NCBI GenBank assembly: GCA_902765885.1
Contig: CACXBN010000272.1
Span: 1 to 20,758, forward strand
Direction: 5' to 3'
DNA length: 20,758 nt
DNA from: an uncultured Ruminococcus sp.
Lineage (GTDB): Bacteria; Bacillota; Clostridia; Oscillospirales; CAG-272
The notes beneath the pieces were generated by a model. It had not been told where the DNA came from and did not search any database. It saw only the letters and a list, made by a program, of their open reading frames with translations. Of this stretch, positions 1-7,594 are shown piece after piece (position 1 is the first letter of the stretch; each line of letters opens with the position of its first letter). A program made the position numbers and the translations under genes.

Positions 1-272
1 AAAATATGCTTTCCGGCTTTTGCTGCCTTTATAAGGATATCCTTGTGTGCTGTCGTGGGAGCATCACAGATGACTGCGTCTATGTCGGCATGTTTCAGCA
101 TGTCATCATATGACTCATAGAATTCACATCCGAGCTCCTCAGCCCACTCCATGCCTCTTTTTGCGTCATCATCCCAAACGGCTGTCACCTTTGACTTTTC
201 GTATCCGTTAATAAATTGCGCATAACCCGGGGCATGCACATGCCATTTTGAGACCATTCCTGTTTTTACCAT
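1..272 (-). CDS. Gfo/Idh/MocA-family oxidoreductase, N-terminal part
   Basis: This is the first 90 codons of an NAD(P)-dependent sugar or cyclitol dehydrogenase-type protein, and the gene runs off the left edge. Translating from 272 gives MVKTGMVSKWHVHAPGYA, followed by VTAVWDDDAKRGMEWAEELG, then DIDAVICDAPTTAHKDILIKAAKAGKHI. That order (Rossmann start, an acidic residue after the second strand, then a 'D-AVI-tpt--H---~~-A--aGKHI' block) is typical of the Gfo/Idh/MocA nucleotide-binding domain. The usual glycine-rich GxG loop near the N-terminus is replaced by a histidine-containing stretch (KWHVHAPGY), as in some members of the family. A GAGGTGG ribosome site lies 4 nt before the ATG, and a near-perfect promoter lies at 310-338. 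Its place beside two glycosidases suggests it acts on a released sugar; that is inference. The catalytic domain is outside the window, so the substrate cannot be judged. Confidence 0.85.
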   Translation of the reverse strand, partial: MVKTGMVSKWHVHAPGYAQFINGYEKSKVTAVWDDDAKRGMEWAEELGCEFYESYDDMLKHADIDAVICDAPTTAHKDILIKAAKAGKHI

Positions 273-309
273 GTTTCCACCTCAGTGTCGTCGTTGATTA
301 CCAGTGACT

Positions 310-338
310 AGTATACCAATTTCGCCCTCATGTGTCAA
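310..338 (-). promoter_or_regulatory. Sigma-A promoter of the oxidoreductase gene
   Basis: On the minus strand a TTGACA -35 box (333-338) is separated by exactly 17 nt from a TATACT -10 box (310-315). The predicted start of transcription is near 303, giving a leader of about 30 nt before the ATG at 272. It lies just downstream of the terminator of the PrsA-like gene, so the oxidoreductase is probably an independent unit. Confidence 0.8.
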
Positions 339-348
339 TCAAAACAGC

Positions 349-380
349 TGAAAAAACGGTCCCTTTGACAGAGACCGTTT
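349..380 (-). terminator. Rho-independent terminator of the PrsA-like gene
   Basis: The inverted repeat is AAACGGTC (354-361) against GACCGTTT (373-380), with an 11-nt loop. Read on the minus strand the stem is followed directly by a run of T residues (complement of the A run at 351-356). It starts about 19 nt past the stop codon at 399-401, the expected place for that gene's terminator. Confidence 0.75.
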
Positions 381-398
381 CATGATTTTATTTTGATT

Positions 399-1901
399 TT
401 ATCCGTTGATGCTGCTTGCCGCAGATGCATCGTACTTTATGCTGCCTGAATTGTCTTCAATGAGCTTGTCGTATGCCGCGTTGCGGATTGCGGTCTGAGC
501 ATCGCTTTCCCAGGACTTCAGTTCGCCTTCGCCGACATAGTACATGATGTGCCAGCCGGTGCTTGCTGCTTTTACGATTCCATGATCTCCGGGTTTTCTT
601 TCGGGATCGAACAGCCAGTCATTGAATTCGGCTATCATCTGACCCTTCTTTACGTTCTCGTAAAGTCCGCCGTTTGAGCTTGATCCTGTATCGTCACTGT
701 ACTGAGCTGCAAGTTCCACAAATTTTTCGTCTGTGAATCCGGCGCTTTCAAGTTCTGCGTAAACGCTGTTTACCGTTGTATCGTCGGTATATTTGGAACT
801 TGAGAAGAGGATATGTCTCACGCTTCTTGTGAGATCTTCCTGGCGGTATGCTTCTTTTGAAAGCATGTATACCGTGTATGTTGAGGAGCCTTCCTCATTG
901 TAAACGAATGTGTCACATGCCTGAGCGGCGAATGCCCACTCGCCTACTTCGGTATTCAGAGAAGATTTGACTGCATGTTCGGTGAAGCTGTTTCTGAACA
1001 TGGTATCACATCTTGCTTCATAATCTTCTTCTGTTTCGTCTTCACCCTTTGTGAGGTAGTTGTGGATCTCAGCCTTAAGCATTTCTGTGAACTCTTCGAC
1101 GGATCCTATCTTAGCCATTGCATCAGCGAGTTCCTTGCGGATCTCATCTTCGGAAACTTCCGTTCCCTCTTCGGCATTTGCCGTAGCTTCGGCTACCTTG
1201 TCTGCGGTTGTCGTTGCATCAAATGACCATGAATAGAAGTCAACGCCATCAAATGTTGCTTTGTTTTCTTCATAGTACTTCTCGAATTCTTCAGCCGTAT
1301 TGCCGAAGCCGCTTGTGTATTCAGAAGAATATTTGGATGCGAGTGCGCTCAGTTTGAGGCATTCCTTTACGTCATTTACTGTTATCGGATTTCCGGTCAC
1401 TGCCTGAAGGTACTTGTCTCCGTTCGCATATCCGTGTCCTTTTGCAGTCGCGTCAAGCGTAGCGCCGTAATCGTCAACTGTTTTAAGGTCTTCGCTCGTC
1501 AGTGAAACACCTGCGCTGTGTGCGGCCTCGCAAAGCGCGAGAAGGTTGCTTGCCTCACTTCTTGCACGGTCGACAAAGTAGTCGAACCATGAACCGGACT
1601 GCCCTTCAACAAAGAACGGGCACTGCTGTGTTTTCAGAGACTTTGAAGTGTCGACTCCGAGCTGGGACAGAGCGCTGTAGAGATTCTGATACTGCGTGTT
1701 GTATAAATATGAGAACATTGCGCCGTCGACTTTGAAATGATCTGTCTTGAGGACAGTCTTTCCTCTCAGTGTAAGTCCGTTGCTGTCAATAGCGTTGTAT
1801 ATAGCGAGCCCTATGATAGCTGCGGCAATCACAATAGCTATTATCACATAAAGCACAGTCTTTTTTGAGGCTGGTTTTTTCTTGGTTTTGGTATTACTCA
1901 T
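399..1901 (-). CDS. Membrane-anchored PrsA/parvulin-type peptidyl-prolyl isomerase
   Basis: The 500-aa product is an extracytoplasmic foldase that should help secreted proteins fold after translocation. Residues 1-15 are Lys/Thr-rich, and residues about 16-37 form one hydrophobic segment (VLYVIIAIVIAAAIIGLAIY). A long SurA_N-like region follows. A parvulin rotamase domain covers about 361-458, with RSVRHILFSS at its start, then AAQYSDDTGSSSNGGLY and TGWHIMYYVG. The first membrane segment has no lipobox cysteine, so it looks like a signal anchor and not the lipoprotein form of Bacillus PrsA. The start at 1901 was chosen because AAAGGA lies 11 nt upstream. An in-frame ATG 18 codons earlier (1955) has no ribosome site and sits at the predicted transcription start. 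It is monocistronic, with its own promoter and terminator. Confidence 0.88.
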   Translation of the reverse strand: MSNTKTKKKPASKKTVLYVIIAIVIAAAIIGLAIYNAIDSNGLTLRGKTVLKTDHFKVDGAMFSYLYNTQYQNLYSALSQLGVDTSKSLKTQQCPFFVEGQSGSWFDYFVDRARSEASNLLALCEAAHSAGVSLTSEDLKTVDDYGATLDATAKGHGYANGDKYLQAVTGNPITVNDVKECLKLSALASKYSSEYTSGFGNTAEEFEKYYEENKATFDGVDFYSWSFDATTTADKVAEATANAEEGTEVSEDEIRKELADAMAKIGSVEEFTEMLKAEIHNYLTKGEDETEEDYEARCDTMFRNSFTEHAVKSSLNTEVGEWAFAAQACDTFVYNEEGSSTYTVYMLSKEAYRQEDLTRSVRHILFSSSKYTDDTTVNSVYAELESAGFTDEKFVELAAQYSDDTGSSSNGGLYENVKKGQMIAEFNDWLFDPERKPGDHGIVKAASTGWHIMYYVGEGELKSWESDAQTAIRNAAYDKLIEDNSGSIKYDASAASSING

Positions 1902-1912
1902 TTCAGTAATAA

Positions 1913-1918
1913 TCCTTT
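1913..1918 (-). promoter_or_regulatory. Ribosome binding site deciding the PrsA-like start
   Basis: AAAGGA on the minus strand lies 11 nt before the ATG at 1901. The upstream in-frame ATG at 1955 has no such site, and initiation there would need an almost leaderless mRNA. Confidence 0.6.
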
Positions 1919-1962
1919 CACGAATACTTCTTTCATCGTCGAATCTAATCGACATCTTTGCA

Positions 1963-1991
1963 ATTTTACCACAACACTAAAATGATTTCAA
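1963..1991 (-). promoter_or_regulatory. Sigma-A promoter of the PrsA-like gene
   Basis: On the minus strand TTGAAA (1986-1991) and TAAAAT (1963-1968) are separated by 17 nt. Transcription should start near 1956, giving a leader of about 55 nt before the ATG at 1901. The promoter lies in the gap after the GH38 gene, so the PrsA-like gene is not dependent on the glycosidase operon. Confidence 0.75.
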
Positions 1992-2023
1992 CTGAATTTT
2001 TTGTTTTTTCCGTGCGCGCCGCC

Positions 2024-4828
2024 TTATTCCTCGGTCACGACGGTTACAAAATCAAGTTTCGGCACGGTGACGGTAACCGAACCGTTCTTTATTTTCAGTT
2101 CGCTGAGGAAGTTTTCATTGCTGTCGGCAAGATATGCCCTCCTGATTCCGGATGCGGTTTTAATGCTTACCCTCTGGTTTTCTCCGGTTATGTCATAGAA
2201 CCTGAACGCAGTTCCGAGCCCGCTTTCCGATATTTTCACGGAAGAGGTGACGACATTTCCCGACACCGTGAATGCCGATCCTGTTGGAGGAAGTTTTCCT
2301 TCATGAAGCGTCGCGCTCATGGATTCCACGGGATGATTGAATTTAACCGAGATCTCCTTCATCTCATGAAGCGGAGCCACCATTACGCCTATCGAGAAAA
2401 TAAGATTTCCCTTGTCGCAATAAACATCGGGATCAAATGATGTCCTTATCAGATCCACGGATCCCTCGTCGTTCCACAGGCGGTATCCGTATTTGGTATC
2501 CGTAACGATTCCTATTACATTCTCCTCTTTCTCTCTTCCGCCGATTCCGAGATAGCTCAGCGCAGGCACATCGTGCGGGAGGGCATCCCGCTCGAGAATG
2601 CCGTAAGGTATGTCATATTGCCCTTTTCTGCTTGTTTCATATGCCACGGGAAGAGCGAAATTGAGCTGAGGTATATATTTTTGGTCTCTCGATTCGGCAT
2701 CCCAGTATGTGTGGACGTCAAAATTGAGGTGCTTGGCTCCTTTTAAGAGAGACACCGTGCAGTTGATCTTCGTCGTACCGTAATCGATGGAATACTCCAC
2801 AAACGCATACGGGAGAGAAGGGCTAAACCTTGTAATCCTGAGTTCGCCTTCCCTGTTCAGGTTCACTATCTTGTTCACCTGGCCGTTTACCCATGAAGTC
2901 ATCCTTCTGAGGCTGCTTTCATAAAGAAGTCTGAAATAGCATGCAGGGGAATTCACAAGGACTTTTCCGGTCTTCTTGTCAACCAGTTTGGTGACCTCCA
3001 TGGTCATCGAGTCAAATGTCGCCTTTATGTTTTCGTTTTCTATCGATATCGGGCAGTCATATGACGGGGTGTCGTTTCCTCTCATGTACATTCCGGCGTT
3101 GACACTGAGATGATCTGCCTTTTCGACGGGTTTCATATATACCGTGGTGTATCCGAACGCAGGTATCTTCACGTGAACGAGGTAAGTGCAGTAATAATGG
3201 CCCCAGAAGCAATAGTCGGTCTCTCCTTTTTCGATGCAGTATTCAAGCTCGTTGCCTTCCGTATCGTAAAAGGCCACTCCGCCATAGTCGTATTCGTAAT
3301 TCCATACGACTATTTTGGCCATCTCGTCTCTTTCATAGCCGGTCGTGTTGAAAAGGTGCGCGGCTCTCACGGGTCCGCTGCCGTTTTCAGTGTTCGTGAA
3401 ATTCCATTTCATCGGAACGGACTGGGCAAACCCGACTCCGGCTCCGTTGGATATCGCGCTGTTATCCGGCTTGAATGGGATGGAAGTCGTATCGATCGCC
3501 GCTGCTATCTTTCTCATGCTGGCAGAAGAATACGTGTTTACATGCGCAAGAATATTCTGAAGCTGTCCGAGGGCATGCTCCCTTGTCTCGAGCACTCCGG
3601 AACCCGGAAGAATATCATGGAACTGCGAGAACAGAATATCTCTCCATGATCTGTCAAGGTAATCGGGATCGCGTTTTGAGCCCGTGAGTACAGAGGCGGC
3701 AGCGGACAGCTCTTCGGCGTCATTGATCCTTGCCTCGCTGTATCTGTTTGCCATTTTTATCCTTGCCTGTGATGTGTAGCAGCCGGTAAACAGGAAATTC
3801 AGTTCCTTTGTGACTTCGGGAATCTTCACGCCGGAATTTTCCACCGTTTCGAAAAACTCCCTGTATGTTCCGAATCTGATGGTAGGCGTGAGAGGCCAGC
3901 TCATGTATTCCCTTATCCTGGCTATGTCACGTCTTGTAGGACCGCCTCCGTGATCCCCCACTCCGTATACGCACAGATATGTGTTCAGTCCGGTCTCGTG
4001 CGCAAACTCCGGAACTATTTCAAATCTTTCGGTCGATATTTCGCCTGTATAGCAGACATACTCCCTGTAAGTCAGCACCTTTTTCCCGGAAGGAGAAACG
4101 AAATTGTAGATTCTGGGATTCTCTTCCCCGCCTCTCCAGTGATACATATACTTGATCCCGGCATTGGCGTCGATTTCAGGAACGTTAACATTGTGTCCGA
4201 ACGTATCGGGAACGAAATCTATATTCAGTGACGCGGGATCTATGTCAAGAAGTCCGGAAAGATATTTTCTGGACTGGAGTATCTGCCTTGTGAGAGATTC
4301 CCCGTCCGGCATGTTTTTGTCGCATTCGACCCACTCTCCTGCCGTAACTTCCCATCTTCCCTCGCGGATCCTTTCTTTTATCTCGTCCAGCATCTCATGG
4401 CAGTGCATGTCTATGATCTCGTATGTGGATGCCTGCGACTGTCCGTAGGTGAAATCGGGATCGTCTCTCATGATTTCAAGCATCGTTCTGGACGTGTCTA
4501 TCGTCATTGCGGCAGTCTCGTTATATGACCACTGCCAGTTCATATCCATATGGGCATGGCCGATGAAAAGTTCGGTAAAGCTTTTAGCGACGGGTTCGAG
4601 CTCACTGAGCATTGATTCTGCCTGTTTCACAGCATCCTTCGTCACGACTCCCTCTTCGTCTATCGATGCGATCAGGAAATCTGCAGCCTTTTCAATAATG
4701 CCGTCGTACTTTCCTTTTTCATATTTCGATATGGCGTCAAGGTAAATCATTTCGGAAATGATTCTTTCTGAATTGGCGCTTCCCTTCTTTTTCGATGCCA
4801 GGTATTTCAGTTTTTCTACGTATTTCAT
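2024..4828 (-). CDS. GH38 alpha-mannosidase
   Basis: The 934-aa enzyme should hydrolyse alpha-linked mannose from oligosaccharides in the cytoplasm. The GH38 hallmarks appear in order. GHAHMDMNWQW (about 90-100) carries the first zinc-binding His/Asp. VPDTFGHN holds the likely nucleophile Asp at about 208. GVGDHGGGPTRRDI lies near 290, FTGCYTSQARIKMANR near 347, and SQFHDILPGSG carries the last zinc His at about 404. The C-terminal half is the usual beta-sandwich region. There is no signal peptide or membrane segment. The start at 4828 (MKYVEKL) was chosen because GGAG lies 6 nt upstream; an ATG four codons earlier overlaps that site and has none of its own. The gene begins 16 nt after the GH3 gene, so the two are co-transcribed. 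GH38 members differ in linkage preference, which cannot be read from the sequence. Confidence 0.92.
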   Translation of the reverse strand: MKYVEKLKYLASKKKGSANSERIISEMIYLDAISKYEKGKYDGIIEKAADFLIASIDEEGVVTKDAVKQAESMLSELEPVAKSFTELFIGHAHMDMNWQWSYNETAAMTIDTSRTMLEIMRDDPDFTYGQSQASTYEIIDMHCHEMLDEIKERIREGRWEVTAGEWVECDKNMPDGESLTRQILQSRKYLSGLLDIDPASLNIDFVPDTFGHNVNVPEIDANAGIKYMYHWRGGEENPRIYNFVSPSGKKVLTYREYVCYTGEISTERFEIVPEFAHETGLNTYLCVYGVGDHGGGPTRRDIARIREYMSWPLTPTIRFGTYREFFETVENSGVKIPEVTKELNFLFTGCYTSQARIKMANRYSEARINDAEELSAAASVLTGSKRDPDYLDRSWRDILFSQFHDILPGSGVLETREHALGQLQNILAHVNTYSSASMRKIAAAIDTTSIPFKPDNSAISNGAGVGFAQSVPMKWNFTNTENGSGPVRAAHLFNTTGYERDEMAKIVVWNYEYDYGGVAFYDTEGNELEYCIEKGETDYCFWGHYYCTYLVHVKIPAFGYTTVYMKPVEKADHLSVNAGMYMRGNDTPSYDCPISIENENIKATFDSMTMEVTKLVDKKTGKVLVNSPACYFRLLYESSLRRMTSWVNGQVNKIVNLNREGELRITRFSPSLPYAFVEYSIDYGTTKINCTVSLLKGAKHLNFDVHTYWDAESRDQKYIPQLNFALPVAYETSRKGQYDIPYGILERDALPHDVPALSYLGIGGREKEENVIGIVTDTKYGYRLWNDEGSVDLIRTSFDPDVYCDKGNLIFSIGVMVAPLHEMKEISVKFNHPVESMSATLHEGKLPPTGSAFTVSGNVVTSSVKISESGLGTAFRFYDITGENQRVSIKTASGIRRAYLADSNENFLSELKIKNGSVTVTVPKLDFVTVVTEE

Positions 4829-4834
4829 GTCTCG

Positions 4835-4838
4835 CTCC
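4835..4838 (-). promoter_or_regulatory. Ribosome binding site deciding the GH38 start
   Basis: GGAG on the minus strand lies 6 nt before the ATG at 4828. The alternative ATG at 4840-4838 overlaps this GGAG and has no purine-rich site upstream of it. Confidence 0.6.
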
Positions 4839-4844
4839 ATATAT

Positions 4845-7043
4845 TCACAGGCAGAAGATTCTGCCGTTTTTTACTTTTATTTCAAACTCCGCCCGTATAT
4901 CGTCGGATGATGTTCCGAGCATCAGCTTATGTGTTCCGTCATGAAGTCCGAATACGAGTTCCGAGTCATAATATTTCAGATCTTCGGCTGTTATCGCAAG
5001 TTCGGAGGAGGTCTTCTGGCCTTTTTTCAGATTTATGCGTCTGTAAGCCTTCAGTTCCTTAAGCGGACGCACAACATCGCAGTAATAGGATCCGAGGTAA
5101 AGCTGGACCACTTCCGCTCCGTCATATTTGCCGCTGTTTTTAATATCGAACGACACGGTTACCTTTTCGTTTTCAATTCTTATTCCCGCATTTTCGATCT
5201 CAAACTCGGTATAGCGGAGCCCGTATCCGAATGTGTAAAGCGGTCTTCCGTCATCGGTAACGTAATTGTATCCCCGTCCGCTTGGCTTGTATGAATAGTG
5301 AAGAGGCATCTGGCCTGCATGTTTCGGGAAGCATATCGGCAGCTTTGCTGACGGATTCGTTTCTCCGAACAGTATTTCGGCTATGGCTTTTGCCCCCTGC
5401 TCTCCAGGATACCATGCCTCAAGCACGGCACCCGCCTTGTCTATCCAGGCGCTCATATCGATTGAGGACCCGTTCAGGAGCACGACGGCTGAGTTCGGGT
5501 TTGCCTCGAACATTCTGATTATCGACTCTTCCTGGTTCTCGCTTATGATCTGCTCTCCGTTTTCCACTATAAACCCGCCGCCGTCTTTCGGTGTTACATG
5601 TACGGAAACGCTTGGCAGTCTGAGATCGCTTCTGTCCGCGTATTCGCCTTCTATCAGGGATGTAAAATATATATTGAAATCACATTCAGATGCTACACCT
5701 GAAATGTCGGTGCAGTCTCCTCTCACTATCTCGACACCGTCTCCCAGATATGACTTTATGGCCTCAAACGGGGTCGGTGCGTCTTCTCCTGTCCACGGGA
5801 ATCTGTAAGGACCGGAATAATTAGCTCCGACGGGAATCGTGTCGGCACTCTGTCCGAAAATGCCTATCTTTCTTATTTTCCGCGGATCCATCGGCAGAAC
5901 ACCGTTGTTTTTCAGAAGCACTATGGATTCCCTGGCCGCCTCGAGAGCCAGCTTTCTGTGCTCGTCACACCGTACCAGCCTGTCTGCTTCCAGGGGATCC
6001 CTGTACACGTCCCCATCGAAAAGTCCCAGTCTGAACTTGGCTTCAAGTATCCGCTTTACGTTCATATCCAGTTCTTCTTCCGTGATAAGTCCCTCTTCAA
6101 GTGCCTTTTTCACGTCATCATGAAGATTCATTGGCAGAATGTTGTCCAGTCCCGCCTTAAGCGCCTTTGCGCATGCTTCGGGGTAGGATGACGCATATCT
6201 GTGCGGATCGACAAGGCTTTCCACGCCGTCATAATCCGATACGGTAAAGCCTTTGAATCCCCATTCCTTTCTGAGAATACCGTCGAGAAGCCTCCTGTTT
6301 GCCGCGCACGGCACGCCTTCCCATGAATTATATGCTGTCATGGTGGATTGTGCCCCCGCGTCAAAGCATGCCTTGAAAGGAGGAAGAAAGACCTCTCTCA
6401 GAGTCCTTTCGCTGTTATCAGAATAATTGGAATCACGTCCGCCTTCAGCATAGTTGTCGGCAAAATGTTTCGGAGTGGCTATCACACCGTTCCTCTCAAG
6501 TCCCCTGCACATTGCAGCTCCCATATCGGAGCAGAGTTTGACGTCTTCTCCGTACGACTCGACAGTTCTTCCCCATCTGCTGTCCCTCACGAGATTTATA
6601 ACGGGAGAAAAAACCTGGCGCACGCCCACTACGTTGCATTCTTTACCTATGACATCCGCGATTCTCTCTGTCATATCCGGATCGAATGATGAAGCCATGG
6701 CAATGGGCTGCGGAAAACAGGTCGCCATTCCCCACTGCGCCCCGTGAAGCGCCTCTCCGTTTTCAATCGGAGGAATGCCATGGGGCTGGGCTTTTATGCT
6801 CATTTCCACGTCGTGATTGATCTTTTTGGCGACTTCTCCCGGAGTTGCGGGTTTTTCATGCATATAATGAAGAAAATGCCCGGGATTTCGGTAACTTCCG
6901 CACATGGGATCCCGTCTCTTTTCATAGTCATTTTCAACATCGAAATACATATCTGAAGTCACCTGGTATATCTTCTCGTCAAGGCTCATCACAGAAAGAA
7001 GCTCTGCTGCTCTTTCTTCCGGACTTGCAGCTTTTTCAAACAT
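4845..7043 (-). CDS. GH3 beta-glycosidase (beta-glucosidase/beta-xylosidase type)
   Basis: The 732-aa protein is a family 3 glycoside hydrolase that should remove beta-linked glucose, xylose or a related sugar from short oligosaccharides. Visible landmarks are GIPPIENGEALHG, the RDSRWGRTVESYGED block, TPKHF (about 190-194) and GFTVSDYDGV with the catalytic Asp at about 270. GETNPSAKLPICFP and PLYTFGYGLRYTEF follow, and a C-terminal fibronectin-III-like region ends near LKAYRRINLKKGQ. The barrel, sandwich and FnIII order and the length are normal for the family. No signal peptide is present, so it is probably cytoplasmic. The start at 7043 is supported by AAAGGA 9 nt upstream. The longer frame (31 more codons) would begin upstream of the promoter's predicted transcription start, so it is rejected. 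This is the first gene of an operon with the GH38 gene. Confidence 0.92.
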   Translation of the reverse strand: MFEKAASPEERAAELLSVMSLDEKIYQVTSDMYFDVENDYEKRRDPMCGSYRNPGHFLHYMHEKPATPGEVAKKINHDVEMSIKAQPHGIPPIENGEALHGAQWGMATCFPQPIAMASSFDPDMTERIADVIGKECNVVGVRQVFSPVINLVRDSRWGRTVESYGEDVKLCSDMGAAMCRGLERNGVIATPKHFADNYAEGGRDSNYSDNSERTLREVFLPPFKACFDAGAQSTMTAYNSWEGVPCAANRRLLDGILRKEWGFKGFTVSDYDGVESLVDPHRYASSYPEACAKALKAGLDNILPMNLHDDVKKALEEGLITEEELDMNVKRILEAKFRLGLFDGDVYRDPLEADRLVRCDEHRKLALEAARESIVLLKNNGVLPMDPRKIRKIGIFGQSADTIPVGANYSGPYRFPWTGEDAPTPFEAIKSYLGDGVEIVRGDCTDISGVASECDFNIYFTSLIEGEYADRSDLRLPSVSVHVTPKDGGGFIVENGEQIISENQEESIIRMFEANPNSAVVLLNGSSIDMSAWIDKAGAVLEAWYPGEQGAKAIAEILFGETNPSAKLPICFPKHAGQMPLHYSYKPSGRGYNYVTDDGRPLYTFGYGLRYTEFEIENAGIRIENEKVTVSFDIKNSGKYDGAEVVQLYLGSYYCDVVRPLKELKAYRRINLKKGQKTSSELAITAEDLKYYDSELVFGLHDGTHKLMLGTSSDDIRAEFEIKVKNGRIFCL

Positions 7044-7052
7044 GGTAAATGT

Positions 7053-7058
7053 TCCTTT
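7053..7058 (-). promoter_or_regulatory. Ribosome binding site deciding the GH3 start
   Basis: AAAGGA on the minus strand is 9 nt before the ATG at 7043. It lies inside the short leader made by the promoter at 7081-7109, which rules out the longer reading frame that opens further upstream. Confidence 0.65.
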
Positions 7059-7080
7059 CAGACAGTGTCTTGCCACTGAA

Positions 7081-7109
7081 ATTGTATCATCAGGGCATGG
7101 CTTTGTCAA
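7081..7109 (-). promoter_or_regulatory. Sigma-A promoter of the GH3-GH38 operon
   Basis: On the minus strand a perfect TTGACA (7104-7109) is followed after 17 nt by TACAAT (7081-7086). Transcription should begin near 7074, about 30 nt before the GH3 ATG. With such a strong core promoter, sugar control would need a repressor; no clear LacI-like palindrome overlaps the core. Confidence 0.82.
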
Positions 7110-7158
7110 CAACGCAACGGCCTTTTGCGCTCTCAAAAGTTACGTGCTTATTATTCAC

Positions 7159-7171
7159 AAATGTAACATTT
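7159..7171. promoter_or_regulatory. Candidate operator dyad between divergent promoters
   Basis: AAATGT-A-ACATTT is a perfect 13-bp dyad between the leftward glycosidase promoter (7081-7109) and the rightward promoter (7203-7211). Its position suits a regulator of either unit. It is short and AT-rich, so chance is a real alternative, and no regulator gene is seen nearby. Confidence 0.25.
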
Positions 7172-7202
7172 TTCCGCGCTTTCACACTTTAATGCCGGCA
7201 TA

Positions 7203-7211
7203 TGATATAAT
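7203..7211 (+). promoter_or_regulatory. Extended -10 promoter of the five-gene operon
   Basis: TGA followed by TATAAT (7206-7211) makes a TGn extended -10 element, with transcription predicted near 7218 and an ATG at 7245. A poor -35 candidate, TTCACA at 7181-7186, is 19 nt away, and the extended -10 may compensate for it. Confidence 0.6.
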
Positions 7212-7244
7212 GAAGTGTATTTTTAAGTTTACGGGTGAATCGTC

Positions 7245-7586
7245 ATGTCTAAGCCTTCATGGACAAAAAGCAAAAACATAAACAGCAAAAGGTACAAAAA
7301 AGATCTTACCTCATATCTTGACAAACGCGCGATCAAATGCGTGACGGAAAGGATAGACGGAGTGGAGGAAGTAGTCGGGAAAGCCGGCGCCATCATAAAA
7401 AAAGATGACGAGCTGCTTATCTTCTCCGGCGGGGACGTCATAATGAGAACCAAGATCGAAAACCTTTACGCATGGGAGCTGATGTCCCTTGACGGTGTGG
7501 TAATTACGGCCCCGGACATTGAGCACGATAACAGAACAAGAACGGTCATAGCATTTTACAGCTACTGGCGCCAGCTTGAGAACTGA
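7245..7586 (+). CDS. Unrecognised 113-aa protein, first gene of operon
   Basis: I do not recognise this family. The protein begins with a basic, Lys-rich stretch (MSKPSWTKSKNINSKRYKKD), then a short helical region, then an apparently beta-rich core with GAIIKKDDELLIFSGGDVIMRT and LMSLDGVVITAPD, and ends near FYSYWRQLEN. There is no signal peptide, membrane segment or cysteine pair, so it is probably cytoplasmic. It sits directly behind a TATAAT-type promoter with a weak GGGTGA ribosome site. It ends 8 nt before the pseudouridine synthase gene, which supports it being a true co-transcribed gene. The basic N-terminus could contact nucleic acid, but that is only a guess. Confidence 0.7.
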   Translation: MSKPSWTKSKNINSKRYKKDLTSYLDKRAIKCVTERIDGVEEVVGKAGAIIKKDDELLIFSGGDVIMRTKIENLYAWELMSLDGVVITAPDIEHDNRTRTVIAFYSYWRQLEN

Positions 7587-7594
7587 CGACGAAA

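Noticed and set aside
1958..2440. 160-codon plus-strand frame over the end of the GH38 gene
   Set aside because: It is antisense to the GH38 C-terminus, has no ribosome site, and its translation is a low-complexity mix without family motifs.
3110..3649. 179-codon plus-strand frame inside the GH38 gene
   Set aside because: It mirrors the GH38 coding strand, with no start signal and no recognisable domain.
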